The notes under the pieces were generated by a model. The model saw only the letters and a program-made list of their open reading frames with translations. It was not told where the DNA came from and ran no database searches. Shown here one piece after another: positions 7,540 through 14,224 of a stretch of 21,946 nt of DNA. The position numbers and the translations under genes are program-made. The DNA is from an uncultured Clostridium sp. (GTDB taxonomy: Bacteria > Bacillota > Clostridia > Lachnospirales > Lachnospiraceae): assembly GCA_902464345.1 (NCBI GenBank), contig CABQJA010000014.1, positions 1 to 21,946 on the forward strand, given 5' to 3'. Position 1 is the stretch's first letter; each line of letters begins with the position of its first letter.

Positions 7540-8697
7540 ATGGGACTTTTTAAGAAGATCGCGCAGCTGTTTGGACAGACGGAGGTGGAAGAACCGACAA
7601 GTCTGGAGTCCATAGATGCGGATGAACAGGGGAAAAAAGAAGAAGAGGCAGAGCTGAATCATCATCTGGAGCAGATCGTGGATATTACCTATGAGCTGGA
7701 GGACCAGAAGCGGGAATACGAGCTTGTGACCATGTATTTCTCGGATATTCAGCGGATTGAACAGATGGAGCCGGGCAATCTGAAGAACCTGGAGGAGGAT
7801 GCACGGAGAATCCTGATGCTGGAGGAGAACCGCCGGGAGCTGCAGCATACACCCAAACGGTTGTCAGGGGAGCGTTATAAGCTTCTGATGCGGCTGGAGA
7901 AGGATATACCGGAGGCACTGGATCGGTTAAAGGAGCTGGAGACCATGCGTGGAAAGATCAAGCGGGATCTGGAATATCTGGAGGGCGAGAAGGGCTCCTT
8001 GCAATATGAGGAGGAAGAACTGCAGAAGAAGCAGAAAACCCTGCGGAACAGTGCCGTTGTGATCGGTATTCTGGCTGCTGTGACGATCGTCGGATTTCTG
8101 GTCCTGACCATGGAGTATCAGATCGAGCTGACGATTCCGGGCGCTGCGATTGCAATCGTGGCAATGATCGCAGAGTTTTTGATCTTCGCATCCTATAGCC
8201 GGGCGGAAACCGAGCGGAAGCTATGTTACCGGAAGCATAACCGGGCAATCCTGTTACAGAATAAGGTGAAGATCAAGTGGCTGAACAATACGAACAGTCT
8301 GGATTATTTATATGCCAAGTTTGAGATAAATACACAGAAGGAGCTGGCATATGACTGGGAGCAGTATCAGGCAATGGTAGCGGAAGAAGAGCAATATCAG
8401 CGGAATACGGGCGATCTTAAGGTATATCAGGAGGAATTGCTGGATCTTTTACGGAAAGCCGGTGTGCGGGATGCAGAGATCTGGCTGAAACAGCTGATGG
8501 CACTGGTGGATAAGCGTGAGATGGTAGAGGTGAAGCATTCCCTGAATGTGCGCAGACAGAAGCTGCGTGAGGGTATGAAGAACAATGAGGATCAGAGACA
8601 GAACAGCTTTACCTGTGTAAAGGGAATCCTCACGGAGTATCCGGAGCTCAAGGAGCAGGCAAAGGAGGTCCTGACCTCATATCATATTGCCGTATAG
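7540..8697 (+). CDS. Membrane hairpin protein with flanking coiled coils, last gene of the DUF5717 locus
   Basis: A 385-residue protein with no recognisable enzymatic domain. Residues about 30-168 are highly charged heptad-like helices rich in Glu, Lys, Leu and Arg. Two adjacent membrane segments follow, roughly 171-190 (SAVVIGILAAVTIVGFLVLT) and 199-218 (IPGAAIAIVAMIAEFLIFAS), joined by a ten-residue turn. The C-terminal 165 residues are again charged and helical. A basic RAETERKLCYRK stretch after the second helix and a basic N-terminal side suggest that both long arms face the cytoplasm and the turn faces outside. The N-terminus (MGLFKKIAQLFG) is a short amphipathic helix. An AGGAGA ribosome site supports the start, 12 bases after the TPR gene. 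It could be the membrane tether of the locus. The topology is a hydropathy judgement by eye. Confidence 0.75.
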   Translation: MGLFKKIAQLFGQTEVEEPTSLESIDADEQGKKEEEAELNHHLEQIVDITYELEDQKREYELVTMYFSDIQRIEQMEPGNLKNLEEDARRILMLEENRRELQHTPKRLSGERYKLLMRLEKDIPEALDRLKELETMRGKIKRDLEYLEGEKGSLQYEEEELQKKQKTLRNSAVVIGILAAVTIVGFLVLTMEYQIELTIPGAAIAIVAMIAEFLIFASYSRAETERKLCYRKHNRAILLQNKVKIKWLNNTNSLDYLYAKFEINTQKELAYDWEQYQAMVAEEEQYQRNTGDLKVYQEELLDLLRKAGVRDAEIWLKQLMALVDKREMVEVKHSLNVRRQKLREGMKNNEDQRQNSFTCVKGILTEYPELKEQAKEVLTSYHIAV

Positions 8698-8722
8698 AAA
8701 CGTGTCGGTTTGTTGTTTGGAA

Positions 8723-8739
8723 AATTGGTAGTTCCAATT
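8723..8739. promoter_or_regulatory. Upstream GntR-type operator (one mismatch)
   Basis: AATTGGTAGTTCCAATT fits AATTGGT-N3-ACCAATT with one mismatch (T instead of A at 8733). It abuts and overlaps the -35 box at 8738-8743. Its centre (8731) is 41 bases, close to four helical turns, from the centre of the second site (8772). A GntR/FCD regulator gene lies downstream at 9956-10627. Confidence 0.65.
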
Positions 8740-8766
8740 GACAAACGGCAGGTATCCTCTTATAAT
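8738..8766 (+). promoter_or_regulatory. Consensus sigma-A promoter for lrgAB
   Basis: TTGACA (8738-8743) and TATAAT (8761-8766) are both perfect matches with an optimal 17-base spacer. The start would be near 8773, inside the downstream operator, leaving a leader of about 26 bases before the ATG at 8799. A promoter this strong, with operators on both boxes, suggests default-on transcription held down by a repressor. Confidence 0.85.
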
Positions 8767-8783
8767 TGGTACGACCAATTATA
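8761..8783. promoter_or_regulatory. Perfect palindromic GntR-type operator over the -10 and start site
   Basis: TATAATTGGT (8761-8770) and ACCAATTATA (8774-8783) form a perfect 10-base inverted repeat around ACG. The core AATTGGT-N3-ACCAATT is the form known for PdhR-type FCD regulators and fits the wider TGGT-N3-ACCA consensus of the FadR subfamily. It covers the -10 box and the predicted start site, so binding should block transcription. The likely ligand-responsive protein is encoded at 9956-10627. Confidence 0.8.
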
Positions 8784-8798
8784 AGAAGGGTGGTACAT

Positions 8799-9155
8799 AT
8801 GAAGTACATGAAACAATTTGGCATTATTCTTGCCATATCATTTGCAGGGGAAATATTAAATTATCTGGTTCCCCTTCCGATTCCGGCCAGTATCTATGGT
8901 CTGGTATTAATGTTCCTGGCATTATGTTTTAAGATAAAGGATGTAAAAACAACATCCTATTTTATGATAGAAATCATGCCTATGATGTTTATTCCGGCGG
9001 CGGTCGGACTCCTGACATCCTGGAATGTGATACAGTCTAACCTGATCGCATATGTCCTGATCACGGTTGTTTCTACATTTCTGGTTATGGTGATATCCGG
9101 TCATATCACACAGGTTATGATTCGTATGGAAGAAAAGAGGCATGGAAAGAAATGA
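8799..9155 (+). CDS. lrgA: CidA/LrgA family membrane protein
   Basis: A 118-residue integral membrane protein with four hydrophobic segments. It carries the family signatures PIPASIYGLVLMFLAL (28-42) and MPMMFIPAAVGLL (60-72). CidA/LrgA proteins pair with LrgB. They were first described as holin/antiholin-like regulators of murein hydrolysis in Staphylococcus, while relatives in Bacillus (PftA/PftB) and plants (PLGG1) carry pyruvate or glycolate/glycerate. The ATG at 8799 was chosen because AAGGGTGG (8786-8793) is ideally spaced. An in-frame TTG at 8766 lies inside the -10 box and operator and upstream of the predicted transcript start. The stop overlaps the lrgB start (ATGA at 9152-9155), so translation is coupled. 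The expected regulator is the downstream GntR protein, not a LytTR system. Confidence 0.9.
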   Translation: MKYMKQFGIILAISFAGEILNYLVPLPIPASIYGLVLMFLALCFKIKDVKTTSYFMIEIMPMMFIPAAVGLLTSWNVIQSNLIAYVLITVVSTFLVMVISGHITQVMIRMEEKRHGKK

Positions 9156-9841
9156 GTTTTTTTGAAGATTCGGTATTTTTCGGCATGATCGTAAGTGTGG
9201 CTGCTTATGGTCTGGGAAGTTTATTACATAAGAAATTCAAGCTGGCGATTTTTAATCCGCTGTTGATCTCCGTGATTCTGGTAATCGTGATTCTGGCGGT
9301 TTCTCATATTGATTATGATGTTTATTATTCCGGAGCGAAATATTTAAGTTATCTCCTGACCCCGGCCACGATCTGTCTGGCGGTTCCTCTTTATGAGAAG
9401 CTGGAGCTGTTGAAGAATAACTGGAAAGCAATCTTTGCGGGCATTACGGCAGGAGTTCTGGCTTCGCTGTGCTGCATTCTTGTTATGAGCCTTATCTGTG
9501 GATTATCCCATGAGGAATATGTCACATTCCTTCCGAAGTCCATTACGACAGCAATCGGCATGGGTATTTCGGAGGAGCTAGGCGGCTACGTTACACTGAC
9601 TGTTGCAGTCATTATTATAACCGGTGTGCTGGGAAATATGTTTGCACCGGCAATCTGCCGGATCTTCCGGATACAGGAACCGATTGCTAAAGGAATTGCA
9701 ATCGGTACGGCGTCTCATGCAGTGGGAACAGCAAAGGCGATCGAGATGGGTGAGGTAGAAGGCGCAATGAGCAGCCTGTCCATAGCAGTAGCCGGAGTAT
9801 TAACGGTGGGTGGCTCGGTTCTGTTTTCTAATTTTCTGTGA
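9152..9841 (+). CDS. lrgB: LrgB family membrane protein
   Basis: A 229-residue polytopic membrane protein of the LrgB/CidB family, of typical length (about 230). Conserved landmarks are FNPLLIS near residue 34, YLLTPATICLAVPLYE (67-82), LPKSITTAIGMGISEELGG (127-145) and GTASHAVGTAKAIEMGEVEG (185-204). Together with LrgA it probably forms a small organic-acid transporter or a membrane-permeability complex in the cytoplasmic membrane. The start codon overlaps the lrgA stop by four bases, a classic coupled pair. The gap of 114 bases to the regulator gene shows no terminator, so the three genes may be cotranscribed. The family is certain; the substrate is inferred only from the operator type and from studied relatives. 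Confidence 0.93.
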   Translation: MSFFEDSVFFGMIVSVAAYGLGSLLHKKFKLAIFNPLLISVILVIVILAVSHIDYDVYYSGAKYLSYLLTPATICLAVPLYEKLELLKNNWKAIFAGITAGVLASLCCILVMSLICGLSHEEYVTFLPKSITTAIGMGISEELGGYVTLTVAVIIITGVLGNMFAPAICRIFRIQEPIAKGIAIGTASHAVGTAKAIEMGEVEGAMSSLSIAVAGVLTVGGSVLFSNFL

Positions 9842-9955
9842 TACAGGTTCTATCATTGATGAAAGAAACAGGTGAACCGGAATATATGGATCAGAAAATG
9901 GTATAAAACAAGAGACGGCAGAAAACGGGTAACAATATAGATCAGGAGATGAAGG

Positions 9956-10627
9956 ATGGAAGGGAACAGAGAATATCAGAAGGTGATTGACTATTTATGT
10001 GATGAGATCCGGGAAGGCAGGATCAGACAGGGAGATCGCCTGCCGACAGAACGGGTTCTCTCGGAACAGCTGCAGATCAGCCGGAACTCTACAAGAGAAG
10101 CACTGCGCAGTATGGACTATATGGGAATCATTGAGAGTGTTCAGGGCTCCGGAAATTATTATACCGGAAATGTATCCAAACGATTATCGGAAATGCTGCG
10201 TATATTCCTGCGGATCAAGCTGGTGACACAGGAGGAAATCTGTGATTTCCGCAGGATGATGGAGAAGGCAATCTGTGCCTCTGTGATTGAGAATCCGGAA
10301 GCAAAGCTGCAGGAGGTGGAAAGCTTGCTGGAACAGGGCAATACCGGAGAGCAGGAAGAGGATGCGGCAGAGCATGACCGGCAGTTTCATTATCTGCTGG
10401 CGGCTGCTTCTGGAAATCATCTCTGGATGGAGCTGATGGATGCAGTCTCGGATGTTTACCGGGAATGGATTGATGAAATCCTGAGACAGAGTGATGAGCA
10501 GACCAGACAGGCGCTCCACCGGGCGCATCGCGAGATCTTCCGGGCACTGAAGGAGAAAGACCGGGAGGCATGCGAGGCTGCTATTGATGCACATTATGAT
10601 CTGGTGGCAATAACACAAAATACTTGA
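9956..10627 (+). CDS. GntR-family transcriptional regulator, FCD (FadR/PdhR) subfamily
   Basis: A 223-residue DNA-binding regulator. The winged helix-turn-helix covers residues about 6-70, including GDRLPTERVLSEQLQISRNSTREALRSMDYMGIIESVQGSG, the standard GntR pattern. The C-terminal FCD ligand-binding domain has D141-x3-H145, H191 and H213 at the positions of the family's metal-binding site, where carboxylate ligands usually dock. It lies 114 bases downstream of lrgB. The lrgAB promoter carries two sites of the form FCD regulators recognise, so it very likely represses lrgAB and is released by a small carboxylic acid (pyruvate or lactate are the obvious candidates; inference). AGGAGA six bases before the ATG fixes the start. 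No matching operator is visible before this gene, so autoregulation would have to act through the lrgAB promoter. Confidence 0.92.
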   Translation: MEGNREYQKVIDYLCDEIREGRIRQGDRLPTERVLSEQLQISRNSTREALRSMDYMGIIESVQGSGNYYTGNVSKRLSEMLRIFLRIKLVTQEEICDFRRMMEKAICASVIENPEAKLQEVESLLEQGNTGEQEEDAAEHDRQFHYLLAAASGNHLWMELMDAVSDVYREWIDEILRQSDEQTRQALHRAHREIFRALKEKDREACEAAIDAHYDLVAITQNT

Positions 10628-10646
10628 TTTTATCAGCACATAGCGG

Positions 10647-10676
10647 TAGTATTAAACAGATAAAGTTTAAATACTA
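10647..10676. repeat. Imperfect inverted repeat in the valS leader region
   Basis: TAGTATTAAAC (10647-10657) and GTTTAAATACTA (10665-10676) are complementary apart from one unpaired T, around a seven-base spacer. There is no T-run, so it is not an obvious terminator. It overlaps a weak promoter-like pair (TTGATT 10624-10629, TAGTAT 10647-10652, 17-base spacer). It could be an operator or a chance AT-rich palindrome. Confidence 0.35.
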
Positions 10677-10681
10677 ATAAG

Positions 10682-10702
10682 ACCTGTATAAGAGCTACAG
10701 GT
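10682..10702 (+). promoter_or_regulatory. Short hairpin upstream of valS
   Basis: ACCTGTA (10682-10688) pairs perfectly with TACAGGT (10696-10702) around a seven-base loop, about 30 bases before the valS start. No T-run follows, so termination is unlikely. It could stabilise the mRNA 5' end or bind a regulator. None of the conserved T-box elements (AGGGTGGNACCGCG-type antiterminator) is present. Confidence 0.4.
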
Positions 10703-10733
10703 TAAAAGAGGTTTATAAATCAGGAGGAGAATT

Positions 10734-13376
10734 ATGCACAAGGAATTGGAAAAGACCTACAATCCGCAGGAGATTGAGGGACGCATTTACAGTAAATGGC
10801 TGGAAAAGAAGTATTTTCATGCGGAAGTGGATCGGAGTAAGAAACCTTTTACTATCGTGATGCCGCCACCGAATATTACGGGACAGCTTCATATGGGACA
10901 TGCATTGGATAATACTATGCAGGATATCCTGATTCGGTTTAAACGTATGCAGGGATATAATGCATTATGGCAGCCGGGTACAGATCATGCCGCGATCGCA
11001 ACAGAGGTTAAGGTTATTGAGGCCCTGAAAAAGGAAGGCATTGACAAGCATGATCTGGGGCGTGAGAAGTTCCTGGATCGTGTATGGGACTGGAGAAAAG
11101 AGTATGGTGGACGGATTGTAAATCAGTTAAAGAAGATGGGTTCTTCCGCAGATTGGGATCGTGAACGGTTCACCATGGATGAGGGAAATAATAAGGCAGT
11201 TACGGAAGTATTCTGTAATTTGTATGAGAAGGGTTATATTTATAAGGGTTCCCGGATCGTAAACTGGTGTCCGGTATGTCAGACAACCATTTCGGATGCA
11301 GAGGTAATTCATGAGGAGCAGGAGGGTCATTTCTGGCATATTAAGTATCCGGTAGTCGGGGAGGAAGGCAGATTTGTTGAGATCGCTACCACACGTCCGG
11401 AGACATTGCTGGGTGATACCGCAGTAGCGGTTAATCCGGAGGATGAACGTTATCAGGATATCATTGGAAAGACACTGAAACTGCCGCTGACGGACCGTGA
11501 GATCCCGGTTATTGCAGATGCATATGTAGATAAAGAGTTCGGAACCGGCTGTGTGAAAATTACACCGGCACATGACCCAAACGACTTTGAGGTTGGCAAG
11601 CGTCATAATCTGGAAGAGATTAATATCATGAATGATGATGCAACCATTAATGAACTGGGCGGCAAGTATGCCGGCATGGATCGCTATGAGGCCAGAAAGG
11701 CAATGGTTGCGGATCTGGATGCATTGGGACTGCTTGTAAAGGTAGTGCCGCATACACATATGGTAGGTACGCATGACAGATGTAAGACAACCGTGGAGCC
11801 ATTGGTAAAACCGCAGTGGTTTGTTAAGATGGAAGAGATGGCGAAGCCGGCAAAGCAGGCAGTTGTGGATGGTGAGTTAAAGCTTGTTCCGGAACGTATG
11901 GATAAGACATATTATAACTGGCTGGACAATATCCGTGACTGGTGTATTTCCAGACAGCTGTGGTGGGGACACCGGATCCCGGCATGGTACTGTCAGGATT
12001 GCGGAGAGACGATCGTAGCCAGACAGACACCTTGTACCTGTCCGAAGTGTCAGAGCAAGAACTTAAAGCAGGATGAGGATACATTGGATACCTGGTTCTC
12101 ATCAGCTCTGTGGCCATTCTCCACTCTTGGCTGGCCGGAGAAGACAGAGGATCTGGATTATTTCTATCCGACCAATGTACTGGTTACTGGATATGATATC
12201 ATCTTCTTCTGGGTTATCCGTATGGTATTTTCCGGCATTGAACAGACCGGAAAACTGCCGTTTGACCATGTTTTATTCCATGGCCTGGTACGGGATGATC
12301 AGGGACGCAAGATGAGTAAATCACTCGGAAACGGTATTGATCCGTTAGAGGTTATTGATAAATACGGTGCAGATGCACTGCGTCTGACACTGATCACCGG
12401 TAATGCACCGGGTAATGATATGCGTTTCTACTGGGAGCGTGTAGAAGCAAGCCGGAACTTTGCAAATAAGATCTGGAATGCATCCCGATTCATTATGATG
12501 AATATGGAGAAGGCAGATACCGCGGAGGTTGATTTAAGCAAGCTTACACAGGCAGACCGCTGGATCCTGTCCAAGGTAAATACATTAGCAAAGGAAGCAA
12601 CCGAGAATCTGGAGAAGTTTGAGATGGGTATTGCTGCAGATAAGGTCCATAGCTTTATCTGGGAAGAGTTCTGCGACTGGTATATCGAGATGGTAAAACC
12701 GCGTCTGTGGAATGATGAAGACGAGACTAAGGCAGCAGCTATCTGGACGTTAAAGACAGTTCTGATCCAGTCCTTAAAGCTTCTGCATCCGTATATGCCA
12801 TTTATTACAGAGGAGATTTTCTGCAACCTGCAGGATGAGGAAGAATCCATTATGATCTCTAAGTGGCCGGAGTTCAGAGAAGAATGGAACTTTGCTGAGG
12901 ATGAGGCCGCCGTTGACACGATCAAGGCCGCCGTTCGCGGTATCCGGAATATCCGGACTGAGATGAATGTAGCTCCAAGCAAGAAGGCAACCGTTTATGT
13001 TGTATCAGAGAAGGAGAGTGTACGGGATATTTTCGAGAACAGTAAGGTATTCTTTGCAACACTCGGATATGCCAGTGAGGTACATGTTCAGGCAGACAAG
13101 ACCGGAATTGCAGAGGATGCAGTATCCGTTTTGATCCATGACGCAGCACTTTATATGCCATTTGCAGAGCTGGTTGACATCGAGAAAGAGATCGAGCGAC
13201 TGACAAAGGAGCAGGGAAGACTCCGGGGTGAGATCAAGCGTGCACAGGGCATGCTGAATAATCCGAAGTTCGTGGAGAAGGCACCGGCAGCCAAGATCGA
13301 AGAAGAGAAGGGCAAGCTGGAGAAGTACACGCAGATGTTAGCTCAGGTAGAAGAACGATTAGGCCAGTTAAAATAA
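10734..13376 (+). CDS. valS: Valyl-tRNA synthetase
   Basis: An 880-residue class I aminoacyl-tRNA synthetase that charges tRNA-Val with valine in the cytoplasm. PPPNITGQLHMGHA (45-58) contains the HIGH-type signature and GRKMSKSLG (524-532) contains KMSKS at 526-530. Residues around 200-350 form the editing (CP1) domain. A zinc-ribbon-like set, C420-x2-C423 and C436-x2-C439, lies in the catalytic insertion. The C-terminal ~65 residues, from VDIEKEIERLTKEQGRL onward, form the coiled-coil arm typical of ValRS. The length is standard. AGGAGGAG upstream of the ATG is a strong ribosome site. Many Firmicute valS genes are T-box controlled, but no T-box is recognisable in the 106-base gap here. Confidence 0.98.
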   Translation: MHKELEKTYNPQEIEGRIYSKWLEKKYFHAEVDRSKKPFTIVMPPPNITGQLHMGHALDNTMQDILIRFKRMQGYNALWQPGTDHAAIATEVKVIEALKKEGIDKHDLGREKFLDRVWDWRKEYGGRIVNQLKKMGSSADWDRERFTMDEGNNKAVTEVFCNLYEKGYIYKGSRIVNWCPVCQTTISDAEVIHEEQEGHFWHIKYPVVGEEGRFVEIATTRPETLLGDTAVAVNPEDERYQDIIGKTLKLPLTDREIPVIADAYVDKEFGTGCVKITPAHDPNDFEVGKRHNLEEINIMNDDATINELGGKYAGMDRYEARKAMVADLDALGLLVKVVPHTHMVGTHDRCKTTVEPLVKPQWFVKMEEMAKPAKQAVVDGELKLVPERMDKTYYNWLDNIRDWCISRQLWWGHRIPAWYCQDCGETIVARQTPCTCPKCQSKNLKQDEDTLDTWFSSALWPFSTLGWPEKTEDLDYFYPTNVLVTGYDIIFFWVIRMVFSGIEQTGKLPFDHVLFHGLVRDDQGRKMSKSLGNGIDPLEVIDKYGADALRLTLITGNAPGNDMRFYWERVEASRNFANKIWNASRFIMMNMEKADTAEVDLSKLTQADRWILSKVNTLAKEATENLEKFEMGIAADKVHSFIWEEFCDWYIEMVKPRLWNDEDETKAAAIWTLKTVLIQSLKLLHPYMPFITEEIFCNLQDEEESIMISKWPEFREEWNFAEDEAAVDTIKAAVRGIRNIRTEMNVAPSKKATVYVVSEKESVRDIFENSKVFFATLGYASEVHVQADKTGIAEDAVSVLIHDAALYMPFAELVDIEKEIERLTKEQGRLRGEIKRAQGMLNNPKFVEKAPAAKIEEEKGKLEKYTQMLAQVEERLGQLK

Positions 13377-13404
13377 ATGTATAAAACCCTTGCAGTCCGT
13401 CAAC

Positions 13405-13434
13405 AATGTAGTTGTAACAAGTATTTACTACATT
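13405..13434 (+). promoter_or_regulatory. Hairpin abutting the ribosome site of the 52-residue gene
   Basis: AATGTAGT (13405-13412) and ACTACATT (13427-13434) form a perfect 8-base inverted repeat with a 14-base loop. The following base begins AAAGGAGG (13435-13442), the ribosome site of the small gene. The placement directly against the ribosome site suggests an effect on translation or 5' stability, or an operator at the DNA level. Confidence 0.5.
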
Positions 13435-13450
13435 AAAGGAGGACATGAAG

Positions 13451-13609
13451 ATGTCTGAGAACAACTACTCAAACGAGACAAACTGCACCGATTCTGCAAG
13501 TAATGCAAAGAACAGCTCTAAGAATAAGGCAAGCAATAAGGCTTCCAATTCTGCCAAGAGCAGCAATAAGACTACTAACAGTAGTAAAGCATCCAAGGAT
13601 TACGAGTAG
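13451..13609 (+). CDS. Small Ser/Asn/Lys-rich protein, 52 residues
   Basis: A short gene encoding a 52-residue hydrophilic protein that begins MSENNYSNETNC and ends KASKDYE. About two thirds of it is Ser (14), Asn (11) or Lys (8), with repeated S-N-K, N-K-A-S and S-S-K-type motifs, one Cys and no hydrophobic core, so it is probably disordered. It is supported as real by a perfect AAAGGAGG eight bases before the ATG at 13451, by a dedicated Rho-independent terminator 22 bases after the stop, and by a hairpin just before the ribosome site. An in-frame ATG at 13445 is too close to the ribosome site to be preferred. The positive charge could suit nucleic acid or polyanion binding, but no known family (including spore SASPs) is recognised and the function is unknown. 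Confidence 0.75.
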   Translation: MSENNYSNETNCTDSASNAKNSSKNKASNKASNSAKSSNKTTNSSKASKDYE

Positions 13610-13629
13610 GAATTACAACGGAAGAAGGA

Positions 13630-13665
13630 AAGCCGGAATCCCGTCAGAAAGGGTTCCGGCCTTTT
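13630..13665 (+). terminator. Rho-independent terminator after the 52-residue gene
   Basis: GCCGGAA (13632-13638), a bulged T and CCC pair with GGG and TTCCGGC (13651-13660) around an eight-base loop. CTTTTTC follows. The GC-rich stem plus U-tract is a standard intrinsic terminator and separates this gene from the next. Confidence 0.9.
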
Positions 13666-13721
13666 TCATGCGGTTCTGGCAATGGAGAAATGTATCATGT
13701 ATAACAAAACAGTGATAAGGC

Positions 13722-13757
13722 TTGCATAACCGGCATAAAGTGTAGTATAATATGCAA
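13722..13757 (+). promoter_or_regulatory. Promoter with inverted repeat for the small membrane protein gene
   Basis: TTGCAT (13722-13727) and TATAAT (13746-13751) are separated by 18 bases. The start would be near 13758, with a leader of about 70 bases. TTGCATA (13722-13728) and TATGCAA (13751-13757) are perfect inverted copies that cover the -35 and the end of the -10. This may be an operator pair or chance. Confidence 0.65.
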
Positions 13758-13827
13758 TGATTTTAATATTTCTATGTCAGGGATTAGGATGAAGAAGGAC
13801 ATGGATGAGTATGAAGGAGGAGAAAAA

Positions 13828-14133
13828 ATGGATAACAACGTAAGTAACACAGGAAATCAGACACCTGGAAAAGCAGTTGCCGCTTTAATCTTAGGTATTG
13901 CTTCTATCGTAACATCTTGTGGTGGTGTTGGTTTGATTTGTGCAATCATTGACCTTGTATTATGCGGTAAGTTAGGAAATGAGTATCCGGAGCTTCCACA
14001 GCAGGCTAAGGTTGGTAAGATTCTTGGTATCATTGGTCTGATCCTGAGCATCATTGCAATCATCGTATGGATCATTGTCATGGTAACAACCGGTGTTGCA
14101 ATTTCAGGTGCAATGGATTCTTATTACTACTAA
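13828..14133 (+). CDS. Small two-helix membrane protein (DUF4190-like)
   Basis: A 101-residue protein with a short polar N-terminus and two glycine-rich hydrophobic hairpins. The first spans about residues 16-47 (AVAALILGIASIV... LICAIIDLVLCG) and the second about 63-90 (GKILGIIGLILSIIAIIVWIIV). They are joined by a polar loop, and the protein ends in a short tail of Tyr residues. The GKAVAALILGIASIV and ILGIIGLILSII patterns resemble DUF4190-type membrane proteins, whose function is unknown. AAGGAGGAG just before the ATG at 13828 makes this the start; an in-frame ATG at 13774 has no ribosome site and would add a non-conserved stretch. The gene has its own promoter (13722-13751) and terminator (14154-14180), so it is monocistronic. 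Confidence 0.8.
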   Translation: MDNNVSNTGNQTPGKAVAALILGIASIVTSCGGVGLICAIIDLVLCGKLGNEYPELPQQAKVGKILGIIGLILSIIAIIVWIIVMVTTGVAISGAMDSYYY

Positions 14134-14153
14134 GATATAGTGCCTGTATAAAG

Positions 14154-14180
14154 AGCGGCGGATTTGATCTGCCGCTTTTT
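14154..14180 (+). terminator. Rho-independent terminator
   Basis: AGCGGC (14154-14159) pairs with GCCGCT (14171-14176). A G-T pair and GAT/ATC extend the stem inward to a TTG loop. TTTTT follows. It ends the small membrane protein transcript. Confidence 0.9.
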
Positions 14181-14224
14181 GTGTGTCTGCATGACAAGTT
14201 ATATAGATAAAGAGGAATTAAGAA

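Noticed and set aside
1828..8697. Many long antisense open frames within the DUF5717 locus
   Set aside because: They lack ribosome sites and family resemblance. They arise from the codon bias of the sense genes, whose reverse strand is poor in stop codons.
8766..8798. TTG start for LrgA at 8766
   Set aside because: The TTG lies inside the -10 box and operator, upstream of the predicted transcript start. The ATG at 8799 has a well-placed AAGGGTGG.
10628..10733. T-box riboswitch before valS
   Set aside because: The space is too short and no specifier loop, AGGGTGG-type antiterminator or terminator U-tract is present.
13451..13609. Small acid-soluble spore protein
   Set aside because: The Ser/Asn/Lys-rich composition alone is not enough. 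The conserved SASP motifs and glutamate cleavage site are not visible.
13774..13827. N-terminal extension of the small membrane protein from the ATG at 13774
   Set aside because: There is no ribosome site, and the added residues contain the strong AAGGAGGAG that serves the ATG at 13828.
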